IMG/VR virus record: IMGVR_UViG_3300030107_005477
Span: 1-36,900 of that record
From: a virus
DNA: 36,900 bases
Strand: one strand, 5' to 3'
Made by a program: the position numbers and the translations under genes. Below, in pieces: positions 1 to 7,509 of this stretch. The notes beneath the pieces are model-generated. The model searched no databases, had not been told where the DNA came from, and saw nothing but the letters and a program-made list of their open reading frames with translations. The first letter of the stretch is position 1; each line of letters begins with the position of its first letter.

Positions 1-98
1 AAGAAGTGGGTTGTTGACACCCGCGCTAAAGGCATCAAAAAATTAAATGGTGGTGTTGGTGAACAAAAAGAATTTGTTTGCAAAGAAGCAGCTGACGC
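1..98. repeat. Terminal redundancy: direct repeat with 36802-36899
   Basis: The first 98 bases are identical to 36802-36899; the next base differs (T at 99, A at 36900). The repeat lies inside one gene (integrase) and joins its two halves in frame. This is best explained as overlap of a circular molecule or circular assembly rather than a genuine duplicated gene. Confidence 0.9.
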
Positions 99-1212
99 TT
101 ATTGCGTTCGTATAAACCAACAACAAGCCTCTGGCGGTGCTGTTAGCCAACACACAGCAGGAACGCTCCGACAGGCTTACGAATTTTTCCAAACAGAAAT
201 TGATATGAACATCGGAGATGTCTGGACATATCATTATGGCGCAGGCTTAAAGACTGACTTAGGCCATTATTGTGATCTGGTTCTGGATGGTGAAGCTATG
301 CCCTTTGGTGAGTTTAAGTGTGTGGACATTACGCCTGCCGATTGCAAACGTGCAACGAAACAGCTCAAGCGTGACAGAAATTTGTCTGACAAAACACGCA
401 AAGAAAAGGAGAAAGCACTTCGAGCACTTTTCGATTATGCACGAGTTGATCTGGAGTGGTGCAATCATAATCCAGCAGCCAGGGTCAAACTAAAAAAATC
501 GAAGTATGGATCTAAGGTAAAAAAAGCTCCAAAAATTCGTTTAGAAAAAGTTAACGTTAGTGATGTTTGTAAGTTGGTTGATTACCTGTTGGAAAATCAA
601 AAAGTTGCAAGACGAAATCCGGGATTAGACCAAACTGATCAAATTGTTTGGAACGAGTCGTTGGCGGTAGCAACCTTGGCTGAAACAGGTTTACGTTTTA
701 GTGAAATGGCTGCCCTTGAAATGAACAACCCAGAGCACATTAATCTTGAAACTGGACGGATCACTGTTCAACAGGTCGTGCGAAAAGTTGGACACAAACA
801 ATACGCTATCGAAAGCGTTGGTAAAACAAGTGCGTCATTCAGAACGATTCCGATCACTGAAGAACTGATCAAACAATTGCGGCTGTGGAAATTAAGATGT
901 CCTGCCGGAACAAAATATTGGTTTGGGACACGCGAAAATACTTTTCACACAGCCAGCACGAATTTGAACAGACGTATTATTTTTCCTGCGTGCGATGCTG
1001 TAAAAATCAAACGCATGACTTGCCATGAGTTTAGACATTTCTATGCGACACTATTGCTGGACATTCACCACGATGATTGGTCAAAAATTACTCGGCTGAT
1101 GGGACATACAAAAATTTCGTTTACGTATGATGTTTATGGCCATTGGATCGACGATGAAGAGTCTGACCGCGCTGATGCAGCTCGATTTGCTGAGCGTCTG
1201 GCAAGACGTTAA
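1..1212 (+). CDS. int: Tyrosine-type site-specific integrase (main part; gene starts at 36769 across the circular junction)
   Basis: Codon 1 of the window is already in frame and no start lies to the left. The same 98 bases occur at 36802-36899, where they follow an ATG at 36769 by 11 codons, so the full protein is about 414 residues. Catalytic residues of the tyrosine recombinase family are visible: Arg in ETGLRFSEMAAL, the HxxR box in CHEFRHFYATLL, then LMGH and the nucleophile region TYDVYGHW near the C-terminus. The N-terminal part is a basic, helical arm/core-binding region. Its role is integration and excision of the phage at attP, probably the tRNA-Asn gene at 36448-36523. A strong terminator follows the stop. 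Family assignment is secure; the attachment site is inferred. Confidence 0.95.
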   Translation, partial: KKWVVDTRAKGIKKLNGGVGEQKEFVCKEAADAYCVRINQQQASGGAVSQHTAGTLRQAYEFFQTEIDMNIGDVWTYHYGAGLKTDLGHYCDLVLDGEAMPFGEFKCVDITPADCKRATKQLKRDRNLSDKTRKEKEKALRALFDYARVDLEWCNHNPAARVKLKKSKYGSKVKKAPKIRLEKVNVSDVCKLVDYLLENQKVARRNPGLDQTDQIVWNESLAVATLAETGLRFSEMAALEMNNPEHINLETGRITVQQVVRKVGHKQYAIESVGKTSASFRTIPITEELIKQLRLWKLRCPAGTKYWFGTRENTFHTASTNLNRRIIFPACDAVKIKRMTCHEFRHFYATLLLDIHHDDWSKITRLMGHTKISFTYDVYGHWIDDEESDRADAARFAERLARR

Positions 1213-1227
1213 GATGTATTTTTTAAC

Positions 1228-1253
1228 CCCCCGCTTCGGCGGGGGTTTTTTTT
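1228..1253 (+). terminator. Rho-independent terminator after the integrase gene
   Basis: A 7-bp stem, CCCCCGC (1228-1234) with GCGGGGG (1239-1245), is capped by a TTCG tetraloop and followed by eight T. It begins 15 nt after the integrase stop. The opposing gene cluster ends at 1252, so the hairpin separates converging transcripts. The strong T run is on the + strand only. Confidence 0.93.
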
Positions 1254-1587
1254 AAAGCGTCAACAATTCCACATCATTGAGAGCTTTAATGTTGTGAAAA
1301 GTAGCGTGATCTTTCATTGGATCACCCCTACCAAATTCTTCTTCTAAAAATTTGGCTGCATCAGGTGCAATTTCTTCCAAAGGCGTGCCGATCATAATTT
1401 TTTGTATTTTGGATAACGCCTGTTCACGTTTAAAGTTGTATTCAGCGTCACTGTAATTTTGAGGCTTAGGAATGGTTGGGTTTGCAATATCCATTGCCTC
1501 AACAATTTCTTTTAGAGGCACAATTTCTGTCACTTCATTTGTGATGTGATTTTTCACGCGAATGAACACTTCTGTTTCGACTGCCAT
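1252..1587 (-). CDS. Hypothetical protein, last gene of the leftward operon
   Basis: A 111-residue acidic protein with no recognised domain. It begins MAVETEVFIRVKNHITNEV and looks like a beta-strand-rich N-terminus followed by helices. GGGAGGT lies 4-5 nt upstream of the ATG, which supports the start. It overlaps the 3' end of the upstream small zinc-binding-like gene. Its stop codon abuts the T run of the convergent integrase terminator. Function unknown. Confidence 0.7.
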   Translation of the reverse strand: MAVETEVFIRVKNHITNEVTEIVPLKEIVEAMDIANPTIPKPQNYSDAEYNFKREQALSKIQKIMIGTPLEEIAPDAAKFLEEEFGRGDPMKDHATFHNIKALNDVELLTL

Positions 1588-1768
1588 TTTTACCTCCCAG
1601 GTTTGTAATTGAATTTATATTTTGCCTAAAACATTCAGGATAATGCAAGAGTTTTTCCTCGGCATTAATAACCCAATCATGTAAACCTACTGGCTTGTTA
1701 CAAAAATCACAGTTTTCATCAAGAACCACAGGTGTTGATTTATTCTGGTGTTTTTTTCGTCGCATCAT
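1535..1768 (-). CDS. Small putative zinc-binding protein
   Basis: About 77 residues from the tandem ATGs at 1768/1765; a TTG at 1780 is also possible. It has CDFC followed about 20 residues later by HYPEC, a Cx2C...Hx3C pattern typical of small phage zinc-finger proteins. It overlaps both neighbours, as expected in a compact leftward operon. The basic C-terminus (SRNRSVHSREKSHHK) runs across the next gene's ribosome binding site, so the true length is somewhat uncertain. No function is assigned. Confidence 0.55.
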   Translation of the reverse strand: MMRRKKHQNKSTPVVLDENCDFCNKPVGLHDWVINAEEKLLHYPECFRQNINSITNLGGKNGSRNRSVHSREKSHHK

Positions 1769-2030
1769 CCTGGGTAGCAAGAGCTAGAGCAAGCAGAGAA
1801 TAACCACATAAGTCACGATAATCATCAAGGTTAAATTTACCGCACGTAATGCGACTAATTTTTACCAGGCAAAGCATCGTGCAAACTTGTGTTGAATTGA
1901 TGGGAGTATCAAGAAAGTTTGACCAAAGGTCGGCAATGCCTTGCATGTTGTCTACAAAATTTCCGTGCTCCTCACCTCTATCAGAAATTAACTCACTTAT
2001 CTCATCAAAGATTTGTTGTAGGTTTGTCAT
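1740..2030 (-). CDS. DUF6378-like phage protein
   Basis: A helical protein of 96 residues with the pattern RGEEHGNFVDNM, IADLWSNFLD, MLCLVKISRI and DDYRDLCGYSLLALAL. This resembles the DUF6378 family found in many phages: an alpha-helical fold with E, G and D positions reminiscent of MazG-like proteins. An ATG at 2030 is preferred over the in-frame TTG at 2036. Function is unknown; a nucleotide-metabolism role would be a guess from fold similarity only. It sits in the leftward recombination/regulation operon. Confidence 0.72.
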   Translation of the reverse strand: MTNLQQIFDEISELISDRGEEHGNFVDNMQGIADLWSNFLDTPINSTQVCTMLCLVKISRITCGKFNLDDYRDLCGYSLLALALATQDDATKKTPE

Positions 2031-2220
2031 CTTCAACAGATCCCCAAGTCAGCAAGGAGTTACGTTTGACATACCAGCGCTCTCCAACTTTTTTTGCATC
2101 TAAATCACCACGCTCAATCATGCCGTAAACTGCATAGAAACTTGTTCGATCAGTTGATCCAAATAAAATTTGGCATACCTCTTTTGCTGAAAAAAGCATT
2201 TTGTTTTCAAGGTCAATCAT
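2005..2220 (-). CDS. Small winged-helix/HTH DNA-binding protein, candidate excisionase
   Basis: A 71-residue protein. FSAKEVCQILFG is a MerR/AlpA-like first helix, then YGMIERGDLDAKKVGERWYVKRNSLLTW gives the wing and recognition segment typical of excisionase-family HTH proteins. The start is ATG 2220 (an in-frame TTG at 2223 is less likely), with GAGGG upstream. Being small, basic and in the operon that faces the integrase, it may serve as recombination directionality factor. That role is inference; the DNA-binding fold is reasonably clear. Confidence 0.65.
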   Translation of the reverse strand: MIDLENKMLFSAKEVCQILFGSTDRTSFYAVYGMIERGDLDAKKVGERWYVKRNSLLTWGSVEDDKPTTNL

Positions 2221-2434
2221 CAAATGGATCCCTCTCGCCTTCAGTTACTTTTTGAATTTCTAAACTTATGTTTCCAGTATCTTCGTAGCGCCAGCCACTA
2301 AATGAATAGCGCCCGGCATCCATTGGTAAATCAAGAATGACTTTACCGTTTGAATAGTCTGGTTTTTTAGATCCAGGTTCTTTTGGGTTTTTGAATAGAT
2401 TAAATGATTTAATTTTTTTGTAGCTATGCGGCAT
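2213..2434 (-). CDS. Small hypothetical protein with acidic DPFDD C-terminal tail
   Basis: 73 residues from ATG 2434. The in-frame ATG at 2446 overlaps the GGAGG that serves this start, so the downstream ATG is chosen. It has a lysine-rich N-terminus, then short beta-like stretches (KVILDLPMDAGRYSFSGWRY) and ends EGERDPFDD. An acidic tail with an exposed aromatic recalls the protein-interaction tip of single-stranded-DNA-binding proteins. Its place directly after the ERF gene makes a recombination accessory role plausible. Not recognised as a known family. Confidence 0.6.
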   Translation of the reverse strand: MPHSYKKIKSFNLFKNPKEPGSKKPDYSNGKVILDLPMDAGRYSFSGWRYEDTGNISLEIQKVTEGERDPFDD

Positions 2435-3059
2435 TGTAACCTCCATTGTTTGTCAATTCGTTTGAACGTGCTTTGTAACCGTTGGCTAATCTTTCAAATT
2501 GTGTTGGGTCTTCATTTTTTAATTGTTCGCGTTCAGCCCCGCAGCTGGTTGACCACAGTTTGTGCATAGCCATGTCTTTGTGTTTTGGCATACCCTGCAG
2601 CTGATCTGTTACCCAAGTTTCCCAATCTTTAACTTCAGATTTTGTTTTTGTAATTGGTTGTATTTGCGGCTTTGGTTTTGGGTGCTCAGATTTAGGCGTT
2701 GCGCCTAACCCATCATCATCTTCCTCACCGACGATGCCAAGCATGGCGCAAAGACCGTAGCGCCGGGCATAAGTAATAGCGCTGCCCATCTTTTGAGGGT
2801 TTGCTTTGTTCTCGCAGAGTAGCGGCACGCCACCGTCCTCCACAAACTCGCCTGATGAATGAATAATTCGAGTTATTAACCGATCAGAATCTGTATGCAC
2901 CATTTGCACAAGCATTAATTGATGTGGAGCTAGTGCTTGCCTGGCAACTTTAAGACAATCAACTAGAAGCGCATATTTGCCGTAATTTGCGCGACCTCGA
3001 AGCGGTGGATTTACAACATCAGTTAAGGCAGCAACCAGACTTGTTTCTAACTTGCTCAT
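2424..3059 (-). CDS. erf: ERF-family single-strand annealing recombinase
   Basis: 211 residues. The N-terminal domain has the ERF hallmarks: VVNPPLRGRANYGKYALLVDC, a run of beta strands, then QKMGSAITYARRYGLCAMLGI followed by an acidic EEDDDG. A Pro/Lys-rich linker (about residues 120-140) leads to a helical C-terminal region that probably contacts partners. ERF proteins anneal complementary single strands during phage recombination and circularisation. Its exonuclease partner is probably the PD-(D/E)XK protein at 3701-4615 in the same operon. Confidence 0.92.
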   Translation of the reverse strand: MSKLETSLVAALTDVVNPPLRGRANYGKYALLVDCLKVARQALAPHQLMLVQMVHTDSDRLITRIIHSSGEFVEDGGVPLLCENKANPQKMGSAITYARRYGLCAMLGIVGEEDDDGLGATPKSEHPKPKPQIQPITKTKSEVKDWETWVTDQLQGMPKHKDMAMHKLWSTSCGAEREQLKNEDPTQFERLANGYKARSNELTNNGGYNAA

Positions 3060-3229
3060 GTTTTTAAATCTTTGAGAGTCAGATCAGTTAAAATTTTTTC
3101 CTTAATCGCAACATCAAAACGTTGAGGCTGTGAATAAGTTCGGCCTACCACAATACCTCGACCAACAATCCCAGCACGGTCGATGACTGTAACTTCTTGT
3201 TTTAAATCTGGAACAGATCGCCTTTCCAT
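3056..3229 (-). CDS. Small hypothetical protein
   Basis: 57 residues from ATG 3229. The in-frame ATG 12 nt upstream contains the GGAGGG that serves as ribosome binding site, so the downstream ATG is the real start. The sequence MERRSVPDLKQEVTVIDRAG, then a short beta-rich stretch (GRGIVVGRTYSQPQRFDVAI), suggests a compact SH3- or KOW-like barrel, but no family was recognised. It overlaps the ERF start by 4 nt, implying translational coupling. Confidence 0.6.
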   Translation of the reverse strand: MERRSVPDLKQEVTVIDRAGIVGRGIVVGRTYSQPQRFDVAIKEKILTDLTLKDLKT

Positions 3230-3474
3230 TTTTCCCTCCATACGATGGCGTTGCGGCCTGACGCATTTCTACGCCTCTCGCCGCTGTCTTCAATTTCATT
3301 GTTGTTTGCAAGTTCAGCGACTCTCGGTCTGACTGATAAAATGCTGCAACCCAAAACATCAGCCACCTCATCGGCCGTAAACTCGCCCTGGTCAAAAATA
3401 TATTTTACGGCTTGCCGTAAATTACCTGCGCGTTTCAAAATATTTTCATAGGCTTCTAGACTTGTGTCTCGCAT
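3202..3474 (-). CDS. Winged-helix DNA-binding protein
   Basis: 90 residues. The segment EFTADEVADVLGCSILSVRP followed by RVAELANNNEIEDSGERR is a classic winged helix-turn-helix: a recognition helix, then a wing ending in an aromatic strand (AIVWREKW). Similar small proteins occur in phage early regions and are thought to regulate or assist replication. It overlaps both neighbours in the operon. The specific DNA target is unknown. Confidence 0.75.
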   Translation of the reverse strand: MRDTSLEAYENILKRAGNLRQAVKYIFDQGEFTADEVADVLGCSILSVRPRVAELANNNEIEDSGERRRNASGRNAIVWREKWKGDLFQI

Positions 3475-3701
3475 TGAGAAGCCTCCTCAAACTGTTCTTT
3501 TGCCGTTTGCAGAGCTACTCTGATTGCAAGCTGTTCATGTGTCAGCTGTTCAACTTTGTCTTTCTTGTTCTGTTCTGACCAAGTTGCTTTAAAAAAATCA
3601 TCACCGTAGGTGATCACCATTTTTTCACCCCAAATAAAATTATGGCGGTCTTCCAGCCACTTCACGACAGCCTCAAGTTCTTTGACATTAAATTTGATCA
3701 T
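3456..3701 (-). CDS. Hypothetical protein
   Basis: 81 residues, starting ATG 3701 which overlaps the stop of the upstream exonuclease gene, so translation is probably coupled. The N-terminus MIKFNVKELEAVVKWLEDRH is helical and the C-terminal half is a predicted coiled helix rich in E, Q and K. No family was recognised. Context suggests an accessory of the recombination module, but nothing in the sequence shows that. Confidence 0.6.
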   Translation of the reverse strand: MIKFNVKELEAVVKWLEDRHNFIWGEKMVITYGDDFFKATWSEQNKKDKVEQLTHEQLAIRVALQTAKEQFEEASQCETQV

Positions 3702-4615
3702 TACACCCCCCAGGTTTTTTCAGCAGCAGATCGGTATGCCGGTGGAACGTCTTTCCACATGAAATGTGAGAAATCAGGCGCAATCATTGAAAATAAATCT
3801 TCTAAAGTATCTGCGTTTTTCATTAACTGTTCGCGGGTTCGCGCCACAATCCGCATTCTGTCCAGGGCTTCAGACAAACGGTCTTCAGACAGCTCTTCAC
3901 AATCGGTGCTTGAAAACAACCGATAGCCTTTGCAATTTGCATAAACAATTTTAACTGGAACGTTTTCTGATTGTTGTCGCAGCCATTTCCAATAAAGTGC
4001 GACCTGGCCAACATGGTTTGGATCTGGACGCGCTGGAAGTGAATTGATCTGCCACCCGCGTTTCACTCGTTCAGTCAGCGTTGGCCATTTCGTTTTAATC
4101 TCAACAACACCTCGGTCTTCAACATCAATTTCACCTATGAAATCCAGCTCAACATCTTCAAGTTTGACAGACACCCAACGACCATCGGTAACCTCGTTTG
4201 CGCCTTGTGTCGCCTCTTGCAGCCCTGCAGCGGTATGCTGACACGTTAGCTCTAAAACTGTGCCTTCAATTTTAGGATCTGTTTTAGGGATTTGATAAAT
4301 GCCGTCACGGATCACACTGTGTCGATCTGCATCAGCAGGGTCATGTTCGACAATTGCGTGTGCGTCAAAGTCTGACATTGCATCTCTAAATGCAGTTGAA
4401 GGATCTTCACCTTCAATCACAATGTCTTTTGCGTATTTTTCAGCAATCTTGCCAGCTGTCATACGGCATCCTGCTGGTGAAAATAGCTTTGCTGGACGCG
4501 CTACAGCCTTTTCAAAAAACTCTTTACAATTAGGCCGAATGGATCCGCTGGGGCTGTGTGCCGTAAAATTGAACCTTGTTGACCAACTTGGTAAGTCGTC
4601 AAACGGATCCAGCAT
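3701..4615 (-). CDS. PD-(D/E)XK (RecB/Cas4/YqaJ-like) exonuclease
   Basis: 304 residues. The core VELDFIGEIDVEDRGVVEIK supplies the acidic residue of motif II and the ExK of motif III, followed by the aromatic/QxxxY-like helix region (HVGQVALYWKWLRQ). An upstream Glu near residue 60 (GKIAEKYAKD) could be motif I. Phage members of this fold resect DNA ends to make single strands for ERF or Beta-type annealing proteins, and an ERF gene lies three genes downstream. A GAGGC ribosome binding site precedes the ATG. Exact substrate preference cannot be read from sequence. Confidence 0.83.
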   Translation of the reverse strand: MLDPFDDLPSWSTRFNFTAHSPSGSIRPNCKEFFEKAVARPAKLFSPAGCRMTAGKIAEKYAKDIVIEGEDPSTAFRDAMSDFDAHAIVEHDPADADRHSVIRDGIYQIPKTDPKIEGTVLELTCQHTAAGLQEATQGANEVTDGRWVSVKLEDVELDFIGEIDVEDRGVVEIKTKWPTLTERVKRGWQINSLPARPDPNHVGQVALYWKWLRQQSENVPVKIVYANCKGYRLFSSTDCEELSEDRLSEALDRMRIVARTREQLMKNADTLEDLFSMIAPDFSHFMWKDVPPAYRSAAEKTWGV

Positions 4616-4675
4616 AATTGTGCCTCAAGCGGTTGTTTGAAGCATCACAGTAATTATTTTGTGCTGGATGGTAAA

Positions 4676-4696
4676 GGGGCAGGACAATGCTGCCCC
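4676..4696. other. Perfect 7-bp hairpin between regulator and exonuclease genes
   Basis: GGGGCAG (4676-4682) pairs with CTGCCCC (4690-4696) over a 7-nt loop, in the 112-nt gap between the XRE gene and the exonuclease gene. On the minus strand it is followed by only three T, so it could be a weak attenuator separating the regulator from the recombination genes. It could also protect transcripts. Confidence 0.45.
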
Positions 4697-4727
4697 TGTT
4701 TTAATGAACATTTAATGTGGATAACTA

Positions 4728-5114
4728 CTAGACTGCTTTTTTGCGCTTACCCTGTTTTCTTTTTGGTTTAAAATCTGATGGGTCAACAGCCAAGTAATCG
4801 TTGTCATTGTCTTCACTGCCATTATCAGTCTCAGCAACCCGCGCTGTAAATTGTAAAGTCAGCGTTTCACCTTGGCGTAAATCAACTTCAATGTTGTTGA
4901 ACTTTGTCACGCCTCCGCTTTCACCTAAAAGCAACAGATCGGTTGAACAACTGTAGATTTCACTTAATTTTGTGATGATGTTTGCGCCTGGCACAACCTC
5001 ACCCCGTTCATAACGGAGATATGCCGCTGGTGAAATTTCAAGTTGTTTAGCTACGCTCGCTCCACTCATGCCATGATTGACACGAGCAGCACGCAATGAC
5101 TTATGAAGTTTCAT
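4728..5114 (-). CDS. XRE-family (Cro/CI-like) transcriptional regulator
   Basis: 128 residues. The N-terminal HTH_3 domain is LRAARVNHGMSGASVAKQLE, then ISPAAYLRYERGEVVPGANI and LSEIYSCSTDLLLLGE. An acidic linker and a lysine-rich tail (KPKRKQGKRKKAV) follow. It is too short for a LexA-like self-cleaving CI repressor, so repression and induction would use another mechanism. Divergent gene layout around 5734-5862 makes it the likely lysogeny regulator. Confidence 0.85.
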   Translation of the reverse strand: MKLHKSLRAARVNHGMSGASVAKQLEISPAAYLRYERGEVVPGANIITKLSEIYSCSTDLLLLGESGGVTKFNNIEVDLRQGETLTLQFTARVAETDNGSEDNDNDYLAVDPSDFKPKRKQGKRKKAV

Positions 5115-5133
5115 ATTACTTATATTCCTAGTT

Positions 5134-5733
5134 TTATTGTGTTTTTACAAAAGATTCTTGTGGATAAAATGTGTCTGTTTTTTTGTCCAAGTTCACCCAT
5201 TGCAAATCATTCTTGATTTTATTCAGAGCGCAAATGTGCTCTTCAGTCAAAGCAAGCGAATAAGTTGTAATGTGTGTGATGATTTCAAGCGCTCGATACA
5301 AAATTAGGCGCGTTGGCGTTACGTATGATTCATTGTCCTGGCGAAAAATTGTTACTGCACCGAAATCCCGCAAGTCAGCACACCATTCTCTAACAGTGTC
5401 GAGAGAATAACAATCAAGCTCCTCTTGCAAAAAAATCTTTGTGCAGGGCTGGTTGTGACACCAACAGGCAATAATAACTTGAAGCGCGTAAACCATTCGA
5501 GGTTTTAAAACCAAGACCTTGATTAGCTCTGCAGTGTGCTTGCCCACCGGCGCGTTTGAGATTAACACAGGTGAACATAATGCGTTTTGACTGTTTTCAC
5601 TTTTTGTTTTGTGTGGGTTTGGCAAAGAATACCAGGCTGCCAAAACCTCCCTTACAGATTTTTCTTCAAGAGGATCCCAAACTGAATTTTCTTGTATTAA
5701 TTGAACAACATTTGTTGAATATTCATTCTTCAC
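5134..5733 (-). CDS. Winged-helix-like hypothetical protein, first gene of the leftward operon
   Basis: 199 residues from GTG 5733, chosen because GGGAGGC lies 4 nt upstream; the open frame extends to 5886 but that part covers the control region. The middle (LVLKPRMVYALQVIIACWCH, then DTVREWCADLRDFGAVTIFR) resembles a helix-turn-helix plus wing as in replication-initiation or repressor proteins. A mostly helical C-terminus follows. It lies 19 nt upstream of the XRE gene. No family could be named. Confidence 0.65.
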   Translation of the reverse strand: MKNEYSTNVVQLIQENSVWDPLEEKSVREVLAAWYSLPNPHKTKSENSQNALCSPVLISNAPVGKHTAELIKVLVLKPRMVYALQVIIACWCHNQPCTKIFLQEELDCYSLDTVREWCADLRDFGAVTIFRQDNESYVTPTRLILYRALEIITHITTYSLALTEEHICALNKIKNDLQWVNLDKKTDTFYPQESFVKTQ

Positions 5734-5760
5734 AGTAGCCTCCCGGATAAAATAATTAAT

Positions 5761-5810
5761 ACTGTTTAAAACGAGCTGATGCGAAGTGTGCCTGATATGC
5801 ACTAAACAGT
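5761..5810. promoter_or_regulatory. Divergent control region: 8-bp inverted repeat
   Basis: ACTGTTTA (5761-5768) and TAAACAGT (5803-5810) form a perfect inverted repeat with a 34-nt spacer. It lies in the gap between the leftward (5733) and rightward (5863) operons. This is the expected place for operators of the XRE regulator. A clear minus-strand promoter could not be identified. Confidence 0.5.
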
Positions 5811-5820
5811 CAACTGATGT

Positions 5821-5851
5821 GGTTGAAACAACCGAATTAGTAACGTATGAC
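5821..5851 (+). promoter_or_regulatory. Rightward early promoter with overlapping palindromic operator
   Basis: TTGAAA (5823-5828), a 17-nt spacer and TATGAC (5846-5851) form a sigma70-type promoter. The -35 box sits inside the perfect palindrome GGTTGAAACAACC (5821-5833), a likely operator. Transcription would start very close to the first ATG of the VRR-NUC gene, giving a very short or nearly leaderless transcript. Confidence 0.6.
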
Positions 5852-5862
5852 CAAGTATGGTT

Positions 5863-6231
5863 ATGACTGAACATACAATTCATCAAGCAATTGTTGATTA
5901 TTTAAAATTAGCTCTGCCACCAGGCAGCGTGCTTCACCACAGCCCCAATGAAGGTAACCACAAAGTTCAGTATCGCGTAAAACAAAAAAAATTAGGCGTG
6001 CGTCCTGGTTGGCCGGATCTCGAAATATTTGTAAATCCCATCTACTTCAAAACTAAGCATCAATGTCGTCCGATTTTTCTTGAAATCAAAACACACAAAG
6101 GGCGCTTGTCTGCATCACAAGACAATACTTTGCAATGTTTGAAGGCGTTAGGTTGTTATTGCTTTGTTGTCAGAAGCATTGATGACACGCGAGATGCATT
6201 GTTTCCATGCTTGGCTTTACGCAATGCTTAA
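5863..6231 (+). CDS. VRR-NUC domain nuclease
   Basis: About 122 residues. The VRR-NUC (PD-(D/E)XK superfamily) signature is GVRPGWPDLEIF with the catalytic Asp, then PIFLEIKTHKGRLSASQ with the ExK motif. The N-terminal helix (TIHQAIVDYLKLAL) is also typical. Phage VRR-NUC proteins are small stand-alone nucleases that often act on branched or specific DNA. ATG 5863 is taken as start; ATG 5857 is two codons upstream. First gene of the rightward early operon. Confidence 0.88.
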   Translation: MTEHTIHQAIVDYLKLALPPGSVLHHSPNEGNHKVQYRVKQKKLGVRPGWPDLEIFVNPIYFKTKHQCRPIFLEIKTHKGRLSASQDNTLQCLKALGCYCFVVRSIDDTRDALFPCLALRNA

Positions 6232-6763
6232 AAATCAACCTGGCGTTGCAGTCGCGCAAAAAACAAAGCACCCCAATTCCATTGTGAAATTTCGCGGAAA
6301 AAATGGCTGGAGTTTGAAAGAGCTGGCAGCAGCGAGTCGAATTGATGAGTGGACGTTGCGTCAGCTCGAAACTGGCAAACAAGACATGCACCATGGTCAC
6401 ATGCGCCGGTTAAGCATAACCTTTCGTTGTGAACCTGATGAACTGCTTGCCCCATGCGTTTCTCAGCGCAACCCACAGATTGCAAACAAACGTTCTTTAA
6501 AAAATTTAGAGAAAGCACGCGGTGCAAAACGGTGGGCTGGGCGACTGACAATCCCGCGTCGAGCACATCCCCTGGTCAAACAACTCTACCAAACAATGAA
6601 CAAAAACAAGGTGATGATTACAGATTTGTCTGAACCAAGCGGTGTTTCGAGAGCAACAATCAGCGATTGGCGTTATACCCGGACACCTTCCCTAGCAACA
6701 TTTGAAGCAGTTCTAAATGTCTTGGGATACAAACTTAAAATTGTAAAAAAAGATGATAAATGA
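6224..6763 (+). CDS. Transcriptional regulator with two helix-turn-helix domains
   Basis: 179 residues from ATG 6224, which overlaps the previous stop. Residues about 20-75 form an XRE-type HTH (WSLKELAAASRIDEWTLRQL). The C-terminal part carries a second HTH (MITDLSEPSGVSRATISDWR, then TFEAVLNVLGYKLKIV). Two unlike HTH domains in one chain suggest binding to paired half-sites or a fused Cro/CII-type regulator. It is placed after the early promoter and before the methylases. The regulated promoter is unknown. Confidence 0.82.
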   Translation: MLKNQPGVAVAQKTKHPNSIVKFRGKNGWSLKELAAASRIDEWTLRQLETGKQDMHHGHMRRLSITFRCEPDELLAPCVSQRNPQIANKRSLKNLEKARGAKRWAGRLTIPRRAHPLVKQLYQTMNKNKVMITDLSEPSGVSRATISDWRYTRTPSLATFEAVLNVLGYKLKIVKKDDK

Positions 6764-7509
6764 AAGTGATCGATTTATTTTCTGGCATTGGAGGGTTTAG
6801 CCTTGGTCTTGAATCAACAGGAGCTTTTCAAACAATCGCGTTCTGCGAACAAGACCGATTCTGCCAAGCAGTCCTCAGAAAGCACTGGCCAGGAATCCCC
6901 ATCCACCCAGACGTCAAAACCTTCGACTTCCAAGGAGAGTGCGACGTTATCACAGGCGGCTACCCTTGCACCCCATTTTCCGTTGCCGGGAAGCAAAAAG
7001 GCTTTGAAGATGACCGCCACCTCTGGCCGGCAATGTTTGAAATTGTTGCACAAAAAAAACCCTCTTGGGTCATTTGCGAAAACGTTTATGGTCACATCAG
7101 CATGGGGGTCGATACGGTGCTACTTGACCTGGCGAGCGAAAACTACACCTGCCTCCCATTTGTTGCTGGAGCTTGTGCCGTCAATGCGCCCCACAGGAGA
7201 CAAAGAATCTTTGTCATTGCAAGAAAAAATGTGGCCAACCCCGACGACCCAAGAAATAGAACATCCCAACGCAGAGTTAACCGAGACGGGCAGAAGATTG
7301 ACGAAGGACGGGAAGAACAGCCACAGTCTCAACTTGGCAGACTCGGTCAAGATGCAGGGACACAAAGCTGGGCAACTGAACCCAACGTGGGTCGAGTGGC
7401 TGATGGGGTTCCCAACAGGGTGGACAGACTTAAAGCCCTCGGAAATGCCGTTGTGCCACAAATCGTCACGCAAATCGGCAAAGCAATCATCGCCGCAGAA
7501 CAACAATGA
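6760..7509 (+). CDS. DNA (cytosine-5) methyltransferase
   Basis: 249 residues with the C5-methylase motifs in order: I DLFSGIGGFSLGLE, II/III region, IV GGYPCTPFSVAGK (catalytic Cys), VI ENVYG, VIII APHRRQRIFVIA, and IX-X LKALGNAVVPQIV. The target-recognition part (about residues 160-215) is short, hydrophilic and low in complexity. It probably methylates phage DNA against host restriction. It overlaps the previous stop by 4 nt. A second frame is open through almost the whole gene (6788-7516), which may explain the odd composition of the variable region. Confidence 0.93.
   Translation: MKVIDLFSGIGGFSLGLESTGAFQTIAFCEQDRFCQAVLRKHWPGIPIHPDVKTFDFQGECDVITGGYPCTPFSVAGKQKGFEDDRHLWPAMFEIVAQKKPSWVICENVYGHISMGVDTVLLDLASENYTCLPFVAGACAVNAPHRRQRIFVIARKNVANPDDPRNRTSQRRVNRDGQKIDEGREEQPQSQLGRLGQDAGTQSWATEPNVGRVADGVPNRVDRLKALGNAVVPQIVTQIGKAIIAAEQQ

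Noticed and set aside
1-98. Prophage attL/attR direct repeats
   Set aside because: The repeat lies in the middle of the integrase N-terminus and joins it in frame; no host genes flank it, so circular overlap fits better.
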